Source of the DNA: Caldithrix sp. RBG_13_44_9
GTDB lineage: Bacteria; Calditrichota; Calditrichia; RBG-13-44-9
Assembly (NCBI GenBank): GCA_001771055.1
Contig: MESS01000068.1
Coordinates: 1-8,255, forward strand
Direction: 5' to 3'
Length of the DNA stretch: 8,255 nucleotides
Positions 1-7,538 of the stretch are shown in pieces. The translations under genes were made by a program, and so were the position numbers. The notes beneath the pieces are model-generated. The model did no database searches. It was not told where the DNA came from and saw nothing but the letters and a program-made list of their open reading frames with translations. The stretch's first letter is position 1; each line of letters starts with the position of its first letter.

Positions 1-1331
1 TTTTTCGCAACAATTCAAATTTTTTCCTGGTGGATCACCATGATAGGATTTTATCCACATTTAAACATAACCAAAAACACCGTAACAAAATATATCATCT
101 CCAGGAAAGTAAGCTGTTAGATCCGTTACAGATAAATCGCGAGAATTTAAGTGAGAGATTAAACAAACAAGCGGATATACTTTTATCTCAATTTTTGAAG
201 AATAATTTTTTTTACATCACACCAGTCTTATTGCAGGAAATAAGTGTTCGTACTGACCTGAATCTTGATGTTCCCCTCCAGGATTTGAAAAGCTCATACA
301 TCGATGATGCTTTCCAGCAGCTGCGTGAAGTGATAACCGCTTGTCAATCGGATTTACCAAGGGTATACATAGATGGGGACTATCCCATAGCTCTGGGGTT
401 AACTGCCTTGCAAATATTTCAAAAGTATTCCTGTCACATTTATGAGACTATCAACGAGGCTTTAATCTATTTTATTTTTCATAGGCTTAAACAGGATCGT
501 AAACGGAAACAGGTTGAAAGCATTACCACAGTAATCAATAAAAAACTGTCTCAAATCGATAACTGGATCACTCATCTCGCAAATCTTCCAGACGAGTTGA
601 TACAAAGAAAAAAGCTTCAGCGAGTGGGAGAATTGATCCTGGCTCAACTGCATCAAATTCCAAGTGGAGTTTCAACCGCAGAAATAACCGATTTATTCGA
701 TCCCCAGCAGCCAAGAGTTTCAGTAAAACTGGATGGCACTTTGTCAGCCAGGGAAAATGCTGAACTGTATTTCCAGAAGGCCAGAGCAGTCTCTGATCAA
801 ATGAGAAAAAAGAAAGAAAATCTGAGGCATTTACAACGGCAGCAAAAACAACTTTATCATTATCAGGAATTAATTCAGGGCAATCCAGCCGATAAAGTAT
901 TGAGTCAGATTGAAAATAAATTAATAGAATCGCGGATAATGCAGACCGACGATGAACGTATGCAGGAAATTTACCGTCCTTACCGTTCATACCTTTATGA
1001 GAATTGGGAGATCTGGGTAGGTAAGAGTGCCAAGGATAACGACCAGCTGACTTTCCATTGGGCCCACAAAGAAGATTTCTGGCTGCATGCCCAGGGTGTG
1101 AGTGGATCACATGTGATCATCCGCAAAACCCAGCGAAAGCAGGATCCTCCAAAATCGGTTCTGGAATATGCGGCCCGACTAGCGGCCGGAAACAGCCAGG
1201 CCAGAACCAGCAGCTATGTGCCGGTAATCTATACCAGGGTGAAATATCTGCGTAAGCCCCGTGGGAGTGAGGCTGGTGCGGTGATTCCTGAGCGCACCAA
1301 GTCTATTTTTGTAGAGCCTCTGGTAAAATAA
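1..1331 (+). CDS. rqcH: NFACT family protein, RqcH/Rqc2-like ribosome quality control factor (5' partial)
   Basis: The first complete codon is at base 3. A GTG at 30 is open but is not the true start, because the frame stays open to the left edge and the residues before it (SNFFL, then VDHHDRIL) match the SN-LVD-ILD-K stretch inside the NFACT-N domain. Roughly a hundred or more N-terminal residues lie outside the window. Visible parts in order: the end of NFACT-N; a charged helical, coiled-coil-like stretch (about 480-630); the GELILAQLHQIPSG motif (627-668); LDGTLSARENAELYF (729-773) leading into a second coiled coil (to about 940); and a C-terminal NFACT-R (DUF814) domain (about 990-1331) with WEIWVGKSAKDND, TFHWAHKEDFWLHAQG, SGSHVIIR and the YTRVKYLRKP...GAV ending. 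Known for the family: RqcH binds stalled 50S-peptidyl-tRNA complexes in the cytoplasm and recruits tRNA-Ala to add alanine tails. The N-terminal residues needed for tRNA recruitment are not visible, so tailing activity cannot be judged. Family assignment is firm. Confidence 0.93.
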   Translation, partial: FRNNSNFFLVDHHDRILSTFKHNQKHRNKIYHLQESKLLDPLQINRENLSERLNKQADILLSQFLKNNFFYITPVLLQEISVRTDLNLDVPLQDLKSSYIDDAFQQLREVITACQSDLPRVYIDGDYPIALGLTALQIFQKYSCHIYETINEALIYFIFHRLKQDRKRKQVESITTVINKKLSQIDNWITHLANLPDELIQRKKLQRVGELILAQLHQIPSGVSTAEITDLFDPQQPRVSVKLDGTLSARENAELYFQKARAVSDQMRKKKENLRHLQRQQKQLYHYQELIQGNPADKVLSQIENKLIESRIMQTDDERMQEIYRPYRSYLYENWEIWVGKSAKDNDQLTFHWAHKEDFWLHAQGVSGSHVIIRKTQRKQDPPKSVLEYAARLAAGNSQARTSSYVPVIYTRVKYLRKPRGSEAGAVIPERTKSIFVEPLVK

Positions 1332-1465
1332 TATCCTCTTTAAAAATGAATTAAAAAAGGTCGTTAGGTTTTTCCTGTACAGACTTTTATTAAAGTGATT
1401 ATATTTAAACCTGATCAATTATAAAAATTAGGGTAATTATTCGCTGAAACTATTGGAGGTAACTG

Positions 1466-2626
1466 ATGAAATTATTTTATCTGTTTTTGCTTCTCTCATT
1501 TTTTCAACTGTGTTCCTGTCAGAGTCAAACCAGTGACGGTAAATTATCAAATTTTAGTATATTAAATGCTTTCCCCGGAATCTCCTTTACCCGTCCGGTC
1601 GATTTTCAATTTGCGGCTGATGGATTTAACCGAATTTATATCGTCGAACAGCAAGGTGTGATCTATTCATTTGAAAATAGTCGGAGGGTAAAGGAAAAAT
1701 CTCTCTTTCTCGATATCCGGGATCGGGTGGATGATTCTGGTAATGAAGAGGGCCTGCTCGGACTGGCATTTCATCCGGATTTTGCCTCCAATGGTTACTT
1801 TTTTGTCGATTATACTGCCGCAGAGCCTCGCCGTACGGTAATTGCCAGGTACTCCACTGACCGGCAAAATCCTCTTTCCAGAACCGGAGAAATTATTCTG
1901 CAGATCCCACAACCGTTCAGTAACCATAATGGTGGGCAGCTTGCTTTTGGGGAAGACGGATATCTGTATATTGCCTTGGGAGATGGCGGTTCGGCCGGTG
2001 ATCCAGAGAATAATGGCCAAAACCTCCACACCCTCTTGGGATCGATTTTACGGATTGATGTGAACCAACCTTCATCCGGTAGAAAATATTCCATCCCATC
2101 GGATAATCCTTTTGCTGGTAACACCCAGGGCTATTGTGAAGAAATATTTGCCTATGGTTTGCGCAATCCCTGGAGATTCAGTTTTGATCCGATAACGAAA
2201 CTGATGTGGACGGGAGATGTGGGTCAGAATAAATATGAGGAAATCGATATCATCGTAAAAGGTGGGAATTACGGCTGGAATATCCGCGAGGGTTTTCATC
2301 CTTTCAAGGAAGGCTCGCTCCCGGATTCTGTTAAACTCATTGAGCCAGTCTTTGAATATGATCATTCAGTCGGTCAATCAATCACCGGCGGATTTGTTTA
2401 CCGTGGTTCCAAATTACCGACACTTCAGGGAAAATATATCTATGCAGACTTTGTGCAGGGACAAATTTGGGCTCTGACTTATCAAGATAATGCCCGTATT
2501 TCCAATCAATTGCTGCTGGACACCAATCTAAATATTTCCTCATTCGGAATCGATCGGGAAGGGGAATTATATCTTTGTGCTTTCGATGGTGGGATCTACA
2601 TTTTAGTTGACGAATCCAGACCATAG
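1466..2626 (+). CDS. PQQ-dependent sugar dehydrogenase / HHIP-like beta-propeller lipoprotein
   Basis: 386 residues. ATG at 1466 follows a strong GGAGG (1455-1459) with 6-base spacing. Residues 1-17 form a hydrophobic lipoprotein signal with lipobox LCSC and candidate lipidated Cys18, so export and membrane anchoring are likely. The mature part is the six-bladed soluble glucose dehydrogenase (GSDH) fold: EEGLLGLAFHPDF (94-106); NHNGGQLAFGEDGYLYIALGDGG (153-175), whose His154 corresponds to the catalytic base; GLRNPWRFSFD (231-241), whose Arg233-Asn234 correspond to the PQQ-contacting pair; WTGDVGQN..EEI (248-260); GGNYGWN (266-272); and GGFVYRG (308-314). Family role: periplasmic oxidation of aldoses with PQQ, electrons going to quinone or cytochrome. 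The C-terminal part resembles the HHIP-like branch (YADFVQGQIWAL, NISSFG), and I do not see the Arg-x-Arg PQQ-carboxylate site there. The cofactor and the substrate are therefore uncertain. No PQQ biosynthesis genes lie nearby. It is 73 bases upstream of the NDH-2 gene in the same orientation, so co-transcription is possible. Confidence 0.88.
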   Translation: MKLFYLFLLLSFFQLCSCQSQTSDGKLSNFSILNAFPGISFTRPVDFQFAADGFNRIYIVEQQGVIYSFENSRRVKEKSLFLDIRDRVDDSGNEEGLLGLAFHPDFASNGYFFVDYTAAEPRRTVIARYSTDRQNPLSRTGEIILQIPQPFSNHNGGQLAFGEDGYLYIALGDGGSAGDPENNGQNLHTLLGSILRIDVNQPSSGRKYSIPSDNPFAGNTQGYCEEIFAYGLRNPWRFSFDPITKLMWTGDVGQNKYEEIDIIVKGGNYGWNIREGFHPFKEGSLPDSVKLIEPVFEYDHSVGQSITGGFVYRGSKLPTLQGKYIYADFVQGQIWALTYQDNARISNQLLLDTNLNISSFGIDREGELYLCAFDGGIYILVDESRP

Positions 2627-2688
2627 CGGATTCAGAATGCCCTGTCATATTGTCGCAGTCACCAGTCAGCTCATACGGATTAGGGGCT

Positions 2689-2694
2689 AAAGGT
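2689..2694 (+). promoter_or_regulatory. Shine-Dalgarno supporting a TTG start
   Basis: AAAGGT lies with AAAGG ending 6 bases before the TTG at 2700. That spacing matches the clear sites of the other genes here (GGAGG at 6, GAGGA at 5, GAGAG at 6). Neither in-frame ATG of the NDH-2 gene (2724, 2751) has a comparable site; only an A-rich purine run precedes 2751. Confidence 0.45.
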
Positions 2695-2699
2695 AAAGA

Positions 2700-4049
2700 T
2701 TGCTGACGAAATCTGATTCAAAAATGATCCAATTTAAAAAGAAAATAATCATGGAAGAAGCAGGTAAAATTCCACAGGTGGTGATCATCGGTGGTGGATT
2801 TGCGGGTCTATATGCCGCCCAAAAATTCAAGAATCGACCAGTCCAGGTCACATTAATTGATCGAAGGAACTTTCATCTTTTCCAACCTCTACTGTATCAG
2901 GTGGCAACCGGCGGTCTTTCACCGGCTGATATAGCTTCACCACTCCGGGGAATATTAAAAAAGCATCGGAATGTGCAAGTAATAATGGAAGAGGTTCTGG
3001 ATATTAATCCAGATGATCGATCGGTCATTGCTTTTACTTCAAAGATCCATTATGATTTTCTGGTAGTAGCCAGTGGTGCCAGTCATCACTATTTCGGAAA
3101 TACTCACTGGGAAAAATTCTCACCAGGCCTTAAAACCATTGAAGATGCTACCAAAATCCGCAGTATAATACTGCAGGCCTTTGAATTGGCAGAAATTGAA
3201 CAGAATCCAGAAAGAAAAAATGAATTGTTGACTTTTGTAATTATCGGAGCCGGACCAACTGGCCTGGAATTGGCAGGTGCAATTGGAGAGATGGCACTGC
3301 ATACCTTAAAAACTGATTTTCGTAACATCTCAACTCCCGGATCAGAAATCTATCTGGTAGAGGCGGCAGAACGGATTTTACCGAGTTTCCCTTCACAATT
3401 ATCCCAAAAAGCCGCCCAGTCTTTAGGGAAATTAAATGTCAAAATACTTACTGCTTCAAGAGTACTGGATATTGCTGAAGATGGAGTAACGGTTAAACGG
3501 GGTGATGAGGTCATTCATTTTCGAACTTCCAATATAATCTGGGCAGCCGGAGTAAAAGCTTCAGATCTTGGTAAGATCATTGCTGCCAAATCCGGGGAAG
3601 AAATAGATAAACAGGGCAGAATTATAGTCAATGAATACTGCCGTCTGAAAAATTATCCGGAAATCTACGTGATCGGGGATCTGGCAAATTTTAAGGATAA
3701 GTCCGGTCAATCCTTGCCGGGAATTGCTCCGATTGCCATGCAACAGGGACAGTATGCCTCGAAGACCATCCTGGCTACTATTTCCCATAAAGAGGCAAAA
3801 CCATTTGTCTACTGGGACAAAGGTAATCTGGCAGTCATCGGTCGCAAAGCAGCAGTTGCCAAGTTAGGGAATTTCTGTTTTTCCGGATATTTTGCCTGGT
3901 TGCTCTGGCTATTTATCCATTTGATGTACCTGGTGGAGTTTGAAAACAGGTTACTGGTATTCATTCAGTGGGCTTTTAACTACTTTACCCGTAATCGGAG
4001 CGCTCGTCTGATTGCTCATGCTGATAGAAATTCACCGACTGATCATTGA
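2700..4049 (+). CDS. ndh: Type II NADH:quinone oxidoreductase (NDH-2), FAD flavoprotein
   Basis: 449 residues from TTG. It is a single-subunit, non-proton-pumping NADH dehydrogenase that passes electrons to the quinone pool at the inner face of the cytoplasmic membrane. Motifs seen: FAD Rossmann GGGFAGL (31-37) with Asp54 after the second strand; the NFHLFQPLLYQVATGGLSP block (57-75) typical of the family; LVVASGASHHYFG (121-133); a second, NAD-binding Rossmann GAGPTGLE (183-190) with Glu221; NIIWAAGV (278-285); FAD-ribityl motif YVIGDLAN (323-330); and quinone-site motif APIAMQQGQ (343-351). The C-terminal stretch 396-430 is hydrophobic and aromatic (WLLWLFIHLMYLVEF), consistent with monotopic membrane attachment. 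Three starts are possible: TTG 2700 (best Shine-Dalgarno), ATG 2724 and ATG 2751. The conserved fold begins just after 2751, so the first 17 residues are an optional extension. The family call is strong; distinction from related FAD pyridine-nucleotide oxidoreductases rests on the FQPLLYQ and AMQQGQ motifs. Confidence 0.93.
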   Translation: MLTKSDSKMIQFKKKIIMEEAGKIPQVVIIGGGFAGLYAAQKFKNRPVQVTLIDRRNFHLFQPLLYQVATGGLSPADIASPLRGILKKHRNVQVIMEEVLDINPDDRSVIAFTSKIHYDFLVVASGASHHYFGNTHWEKFSPGLKTIEDATKIRSIILQAFELAEIEQNPERKNELLTFVIIGAGPTGLELAGAIGEMALHTLKTDFRNISTPGSEIYLVEAAERILPSFPSQLSQKAAQSLGKLNVKILTASRVLDIAEDGVTVKRGDEVIHFRTSNIIWAAGVKASDLGKIIAAKSGEEIDKQGRIIVNEYCRLKNYPEIYVIGDLANFKDKSGQSLPGIAPIAMQQGQYASKTILATISHKEAKPFVYWDKGNLAVIGRKAAVAKLGNFCFSGYFAWLLWLFIHLMYLVEFENRLLVFIQWAFNYFTRNRSARLIAHADRNSPTDH

Positions 4050-4307
4050 ACCATTTATCGATCTTGTTCCGGTATTGAAATTCGAAGGCTATTCCTAAAA
4101 ACAATTAGTCAATTCTAATATTTCAGCAAGAATATTAATCAATCTTACCTAATTTTATTTTCCATTTTTTAACCAGTATAATATTTTTATATTTTTCAAA
4201 TTTTAATGACTTGTCATAATCCGGTGAAATCAATTATTTACTTAACAAACCATCGGATAAAGATTGAGTCCCGTCGATATCTTAATACGTAACTTCTGAG
4301 GACTTTT
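4050..4307. other. AT-rich intergenic region between ndh and lhgO
   Basis: No gene is visible. The stretch contains a 7-bp all-AT inverted repeat with an 8-base loop (4116-4122 with 4131-4137), a perfect TATAAT (4177-4182) that lacks a recognisable -35 at normal spacing, and a 5-2-5 dyad ATGACTTGTCAT (4206-4217). There is no GC-rich stem followed by a T-run, so no intrinsic terminator for ndh can be called. The length suggests that lhgO has its own promoter, but I cannot place it securely. The lhgO Shine-Dalgarno is GAGGA at 4298-4302. Confidence 0.5.
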
Positions 4308-5519
4308 ATGAACTCAAAAACCTATGACATCGCCATTATTGGCGGGGGAATTGTTGGATGTGCCACTGCCATGGCACTCTCTTCATTGAAAAATGTGAAA
4401 CTCATTCTGCTGGAAGCCGAAAGTGAATTAGCCCGCCATCAAACTGGCAACAACAGTGGTGTTATTCACTCTGGACTGTATTACAAACCTGGTTCTTTGA
4501 AGGCAAAAAATTGTGTAGAGGGAAGACAGGCTCTGTATCAGTTCTGTCGGGAACATAATATTGCCGTCGAACAATGTGGAAAATTAGTAATTGCAACCGA
4601 TCCCAATGAAATTCCTTTACTAGATGCACTGGAAAATAAGGGAAAAGCGAATGGATTGCAGGGAATGAAACGCTTAGCAGCTGAAGAATTGAAAGAATAT
4701 GAACCGCATGTCTCCGGAGTGGCAGGATTGTATATCAGAGAGACCGGAATAGTTGATTATGTTGGTGTGACCAATAAATTTGCTGACATAGTGAAACAGA
4801 GTGGCGGAGAAATCCTCACCGGGGCAAGAGTAACCGGATTTCAAAAAGCGGGAAACGAACTGGTGTTGGAAACTACCCGTGGTGCTATTCATGCCAAAAA
4901 CCTGGTCAACTGTGCAGGTCTGCAGTCCGATCGGGTTGCAAAACTGTGCGGAATAAAACCGGGCTTGAAAATCATTCCCTTTCGCGGTGAGTATTATAAG
5001 CTGGTCCCTGAAAAGTACCATTTGGTTAAAAATCTGATTTATCCGGTTCCTGATCCACAATTCCCATTCTTAGGAGTCCATTATACCCGTATGATCCACG
5101 GTGGGGTAGAAGCCGGACCTAACGCGGTGTTAGCTTTTAAGAGGGAAGGATATAAAAAAACCAGTTTTTCATTTCGGGACTCAGTAGAAACATTTTCGTA
5201 TCCAGGTTTCTGGGTTTTAGGAGTAAAGTATTGGAAAATGGGTTTTGGTGAGATGTACCGTTCGTTTTCCAAAGCTGCTTTTGTCCGTGCCTTGCAGAAG
5301 TTAATTCCTGAATTGGAAGATAAGGATATTCTTACTGGTGGGGCAGGAGTTCGAGCGCAGGCCTTAGAGGCAAATGGATCTCTGGTAGATGATTTCCGGA
5401 TTGTGGAAGCAGAAAAGATGGTTCATATATTGAACGCTCCCTCACCTGCTGCCACGGCTTCTATTAGTATTGGTAAAATCGTGGCTGGGATCGCTGCAAA
5501 GGACTTTCATCTGAACTAG
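4308..5519 (+). CDS. lhgO: L-2-hydroxyglutarate oxidase/dehydrogenase, FAD-dependent
   Basis: 403 residues. ATG at 4308 has GAGGA (4298-4302) 5 bases upstream. The enzyme oxidises L-2-hydroxyglutarate to 2-oxoglutarate using FAD. In E. coli the equivalent protein (formerly YgaF) is membrane-associated and passes electrons to the quinone pool, serving as metabolite repair or as part of glutarate degradation. Seen here: an N-terminal FAD Rossmann motif GGGIVG (12-17) with Glu36 at the end of the second strand; the highly characteristic HQTGNNSGVIHSGLYYKPGS (44-63); NCAGLQSDRVAKLCG (201-215); PFRGEYYKL (224-232); HGGVEAGPNAVLAFKREGY (264-282); and C-terminal FAD-contact motifs GGAGVRAQA (344-352) and NAPSPAATAS (377-386). 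Length is normal for the family and nothing is broken. No glutarate hydroxylase or gab genes are adjacent, so a repair or respiratory role is more likely here than a csiD-type operon. It converges on polX with 2 bases between the stops. Confidence 0.95.
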   Translation: MNSKTYDIAIIGGGIVGCATAMALSSLKNVKLILLEAESELARHQTGNNSGVIHSGLYYKPGSLKAKNCVEGRQALYQFCREHNIAVEQCGKLVIATDPNEIPLLDALENKGKANGLQGMKRLAAEELKEYEPHVSGVAGLYIRETGIVDYVGVTNKFADIVKQSGGEILTGARVTGFQKAGNELVLETTRGAIHAKNLVNCAGLQSDRVAKLCGIKPGLKIIPFRGEYYKLVPEKYHLVKNLIYPVPDPQFPFLGVHYTRMIHGGVEAGPNAVLAFKREGYKKTSFSFRDSVETFSYPGFWVLGVKYWKMGFGEMYRSFSKAAFVRALQKLIPELEDKDILTGGAGVRAQALEANGSLVDDFRIVEAEKMVHILNAPSPAATASISIGKIVAGIAAKDFHLN

Positions 5520-5521
5520 AA

Positions 5522-7249
5522 TTAAATCGAAATTCTCCGACGTCTGGCAAATTGTAGAATTTCCTCACTGCTTAAACAGTTAAGAACATCGTGTCGGGTT
5601 AACCACCCTTTACGGGCTATACCAACACCATAGCGGATATCGGTTATACCCTCAATCCGATGTGCATCCGGATTGATGCTGATTTTTATCCCCAGCTCTT
5701 TTGCCTGTTTCAGATAGCGCCAATCCAAATCCAGGCGATGCGGATTTGCATTGAGTTCCAGTGCAACATTTTTTTTGGCAGCCTCAATCATCAAATCGTT
5801 CAGGTTAACCGGATACCCTTCTCTGGCCAATAACAGTCTTCCGGTAGGGTGACCAATAATCGTGGTAAAGGGACTTTCCATGGCCTTTATTAAACGTCCA
5901 GTGGCTTCGGATTCGGTCATACTGAATTTTGAATGAATACTTGCAATTACCAGATCAAATGATGATAAAATATCCTCTTCATAATCCAGGTGACCGTCTG
6001 ATAAAATATCGCACTCAATGCTTTTTAAAATTCCGAAATTTTTTAATTCATGATTTAAACTGTCAATTTCTTTCAACTGTTCTTTTATCCGATGCTCGCT
6101 TAACCCTCTGGCATAAGCTGCTGTTTTAGAATGATCACTGATCACTAAATACTCATATCCCATTTTCTGGCAGGCCAATGCCAATTCCCTGATGGAATGA
6201 ATTCCATCACTGTAGTCGGAGTGAACGTGGATTACTCCTTTGATATCTTTGACCTCTACTAATTGAGGTATTTGTTCGTTAATGGCAAATTGGATTTCGC
6301 CTCTGTTTTCTCTCAACTCTGCTGGTATAAATGACATCCCTAATTTTTGAAAAATATCTTCTTCATCGGTATATTCCAATGATGTTCCGTTTTGATATAA
6401 TTCATTTTTTCCAAGCCGAAAACCCTGATTTTGAGCTACACTCTGTAATATCACATTAAATTCAATAGATCCGGTTGAGTATAATAAAGCCAAAGGGAAT
6501 TGCTGCTCTGATACTATTTCGATCTCAGCAGATGTACCATCTTTCAGTATGACCTGAAGAGTATTATCTTGATCGGTCAAAGACTCCACCATGGGCAAGG
6601 CTGAAAGCGTTTTAATAATTTGTAACCGATTTTCACTGGTGCTAATAACCAAATTTATATTTTTTATGGTTTCTTTCCATCTTCTCAAGCTTCCAGCAAT
6701 CGCACAATGCTTCACACCGGCAATGTTTTGAATCGAATTTTGTAAATTTTCTGCAGTTTCTAAAATCCCTGATAATAATCGCCGGTCGGAATAACGCTTT
6801 ACCAGCTCGATTCCTTGTAATATTTTATCTTGAGATTTTTTACCAAATCCGTCCAGTTCCAATAGTCGGTTTTCCTGGCAGGCATATTCCAATTCCCCAA
6901 TTGACTTGATCTGAAGCTCTTCCCAAACCGTCTTTACTTTTTTGGGACCCATTCCCGGAATCCGCAGCATATCTATTACTCCTGCCGGAATATTTTCCTT
7001 CAGCCGCATCAGTTCAGAAGATTTACCAGTACTAATAATTTCTTTGATGAAATCAGCGATGCCTTTACCAATTCCTTTGATCTCAGTCAGTTCATTTTTT
7101 TCAACCAGGATTTTGATGGTAGTTGACAACCCGGTTAAAATCCTGGCAGCATTAGCATAGGCCCGGATTTTAAAGGGATTCTCACCTTTTATTTCCATTA
7201 AGATTGCTGTCTCCTGCAAAGCTTGGATGATACTATTATTTTCAACCAT
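5522..7249 (-). CDS. polX: PolX family protein (HhH, degenerate polymerase X and PHP domains)
   Basis: 575 residues, normal length for bacterial PolX. The start is ATG at 7249-7247, with GAGAG on the - strand 6 bases upstream. Order of domains: an N-terminal 8-kDa-like helical region (NPFKIRAYANAARIL, 24-38); helix-hairpin-helix motifs at IKGIGKGIADFI (57-68), IPGMGPKKVKTV (97-108) and LDGFGKKSQDKI (132-143); a polymerase palm (about 180-310); and a C-terminal PHP domain (338-575). The PHP metal ligands appear complete: HVHSDYSDG (341-349), SDHS (371-374), Glu412, SIHSKF (437-442), GHPTGR (466-471) and NPDAH (526-530). Known family members fill gaps in base-excision repair and use PHP as a Mn-dependent 3'-5' exonuclease. 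The palm keeps AGSLRR (185-190) and KET, but the expected DxD reads N197-I-N199 and the third Asp position reads Glu244. The nucleotide-binding TGSxxHN reads TGSIEFN (259-265). Polymerase activity is therefore doubtful; a DNA-binding phosphoesterase or exonuclease is the likelier role. Confidence 0.92.
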   Translation of the reverse strand: MVENNSIIQALQETAILMEIKGENPFKIRAYANAARILTGLSTTIKILVEKNELTEIKGIGKGIADFIKEIISTGKSSELMRLKENIPAGVIDMLRIPGMGPKKVKTVWEELQIKSIGELEYACQENRLLELDGFGKKSQDKILQGIELVKRYSDRRLLSGILETAENLQNSIQNIAGVKHCAIAGSLRRWKETIKNINLVISTSENRLQIIKTLSALPMVESLTDQDNTLQVILKDGTSAEIEIVSEQQFPLALLYSTGSIEFNVILQSVAQNQGFRLGKNELYQNGTSLEYTDEEDIFQKLGMSFIPAELRENRGEIQFAINEQIPQLVEVKDIKGVIHVHSDYSDGIHSIRELALACQKMGYEYLVISDHSKTAAYARGLSEHRIKEQLKEIDSLNHELKNFGILKSIECDILSDGHLDYEEDILSSFDLVIASIHSKFSMTESEATGRLIKAMESPFTTIIGHPTGRLLLAREGYPVNLNDLMIEAAKKNVALELNANPHRLDLDWRYLKQAKELGIKISINPDAHRIEGITDIRYGVGIARKGWLTRHDVLNCLSSEEILQFARRRRISI

Positions 7250-7422
7250 GGATTACTCTCAAAAAAGTTTTTCAAAGCGTAAATTACATTATCCAATGAT
7301 AAGAGCCAAAGCTTTTTGATTTCGTTGAATTAATTAGAAATTTTTAATCATTTAAAAAGTCTGTATTAGATAAAAAACCTAATTTGATGGGTTATAAATA
7401 TTTTGTCATCTTTCAATATTCC

Positions 7423-7434
7423 ATGATATATCAT
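7423..7434. promoter_or_regulatory. 12-bp perfect palindrome, possible operator
   Basis: ATGATATATCAT reads the same on both strands and sits in the middle of the divergent polX/pgsA region. It shares the ATGA-N4-TCAT frame with the imperfect dyad ATGACTTGTCAT upstream of lhgO (4206-4217). AT-rich palindromes of this length are expected by chance about once or more in this much sequence, so this is only a candidate. Confidence 0.15.
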
Positions 7435-7505
7435 AATTATAATAAAACTATTGCGTACTTTGCTTGGTTAATATAGGACAAGCTATTCATCTTTTTAGGA
7501 ATTAT

Positions 7506-7534
7506 TTGAATTCGCCTCGGTCAAAATTAATAAT
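7506..7534 (+). promoter_or_regulatory. Candidate sigma70-type promoter for pgsA
   Basis: TTGAAT (7506-7511, four of six matches to TTGACA) and AATAAT (7529-7534, five of six matches to TATAAT) are separated by exactly 17 bases. Transcription would be expected to start near 7540-7542, leaving a leader of about 138 bases before the pgsA ATG. In AT-rich DNA such matches occur by chance, so confidence is limited. Confidence 0.35.
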
Positions 7535-7538
7535 CTGG

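Noticed and set aside
30..32. GTG as the start codon of the first gene
   Set aside because: The frame is open to the window edge, and the preceding residues continue the conserved NFACT-N sequence, so the gene is truncated by the window rather than starting here.
568..1110. 180-codon open frame on the - strand inside the NFACT gene
   Set aside because: It lies antisense to a gene with clear NFACT motifs throughout. The translation shows no recognisable domain, has odd composition and has no separate regulatory context.
1383..1396. ACTTT/AAAGT hairpin between the NFACT gene and the lipoprotein gene
   Set aside because: Only 5 bp, AT-rich and without a U-tract; chance is likely.
1842..2124. 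Several short open frames on both strands inside the lipoprotein gene
   Set aside because: All overlap a gene with strong family motifs. None has a Shine-Dalgarno or a recognisable product.
4116..4137. Inverted repeat after ndh as an intrinsic terminator
   Set aside because: The 7-bp stem is all A/T with an 8-base loop and is not followed by a T-run, so it would not form a stable terminator hairpin.
4177..4182. Perfect TATAAT upstream of lhgO as a promoter
   Set aside because: No -35-like hexamer lies at 16-18 bases, and the region is so AT-rich that an isolated TATAAT means little.
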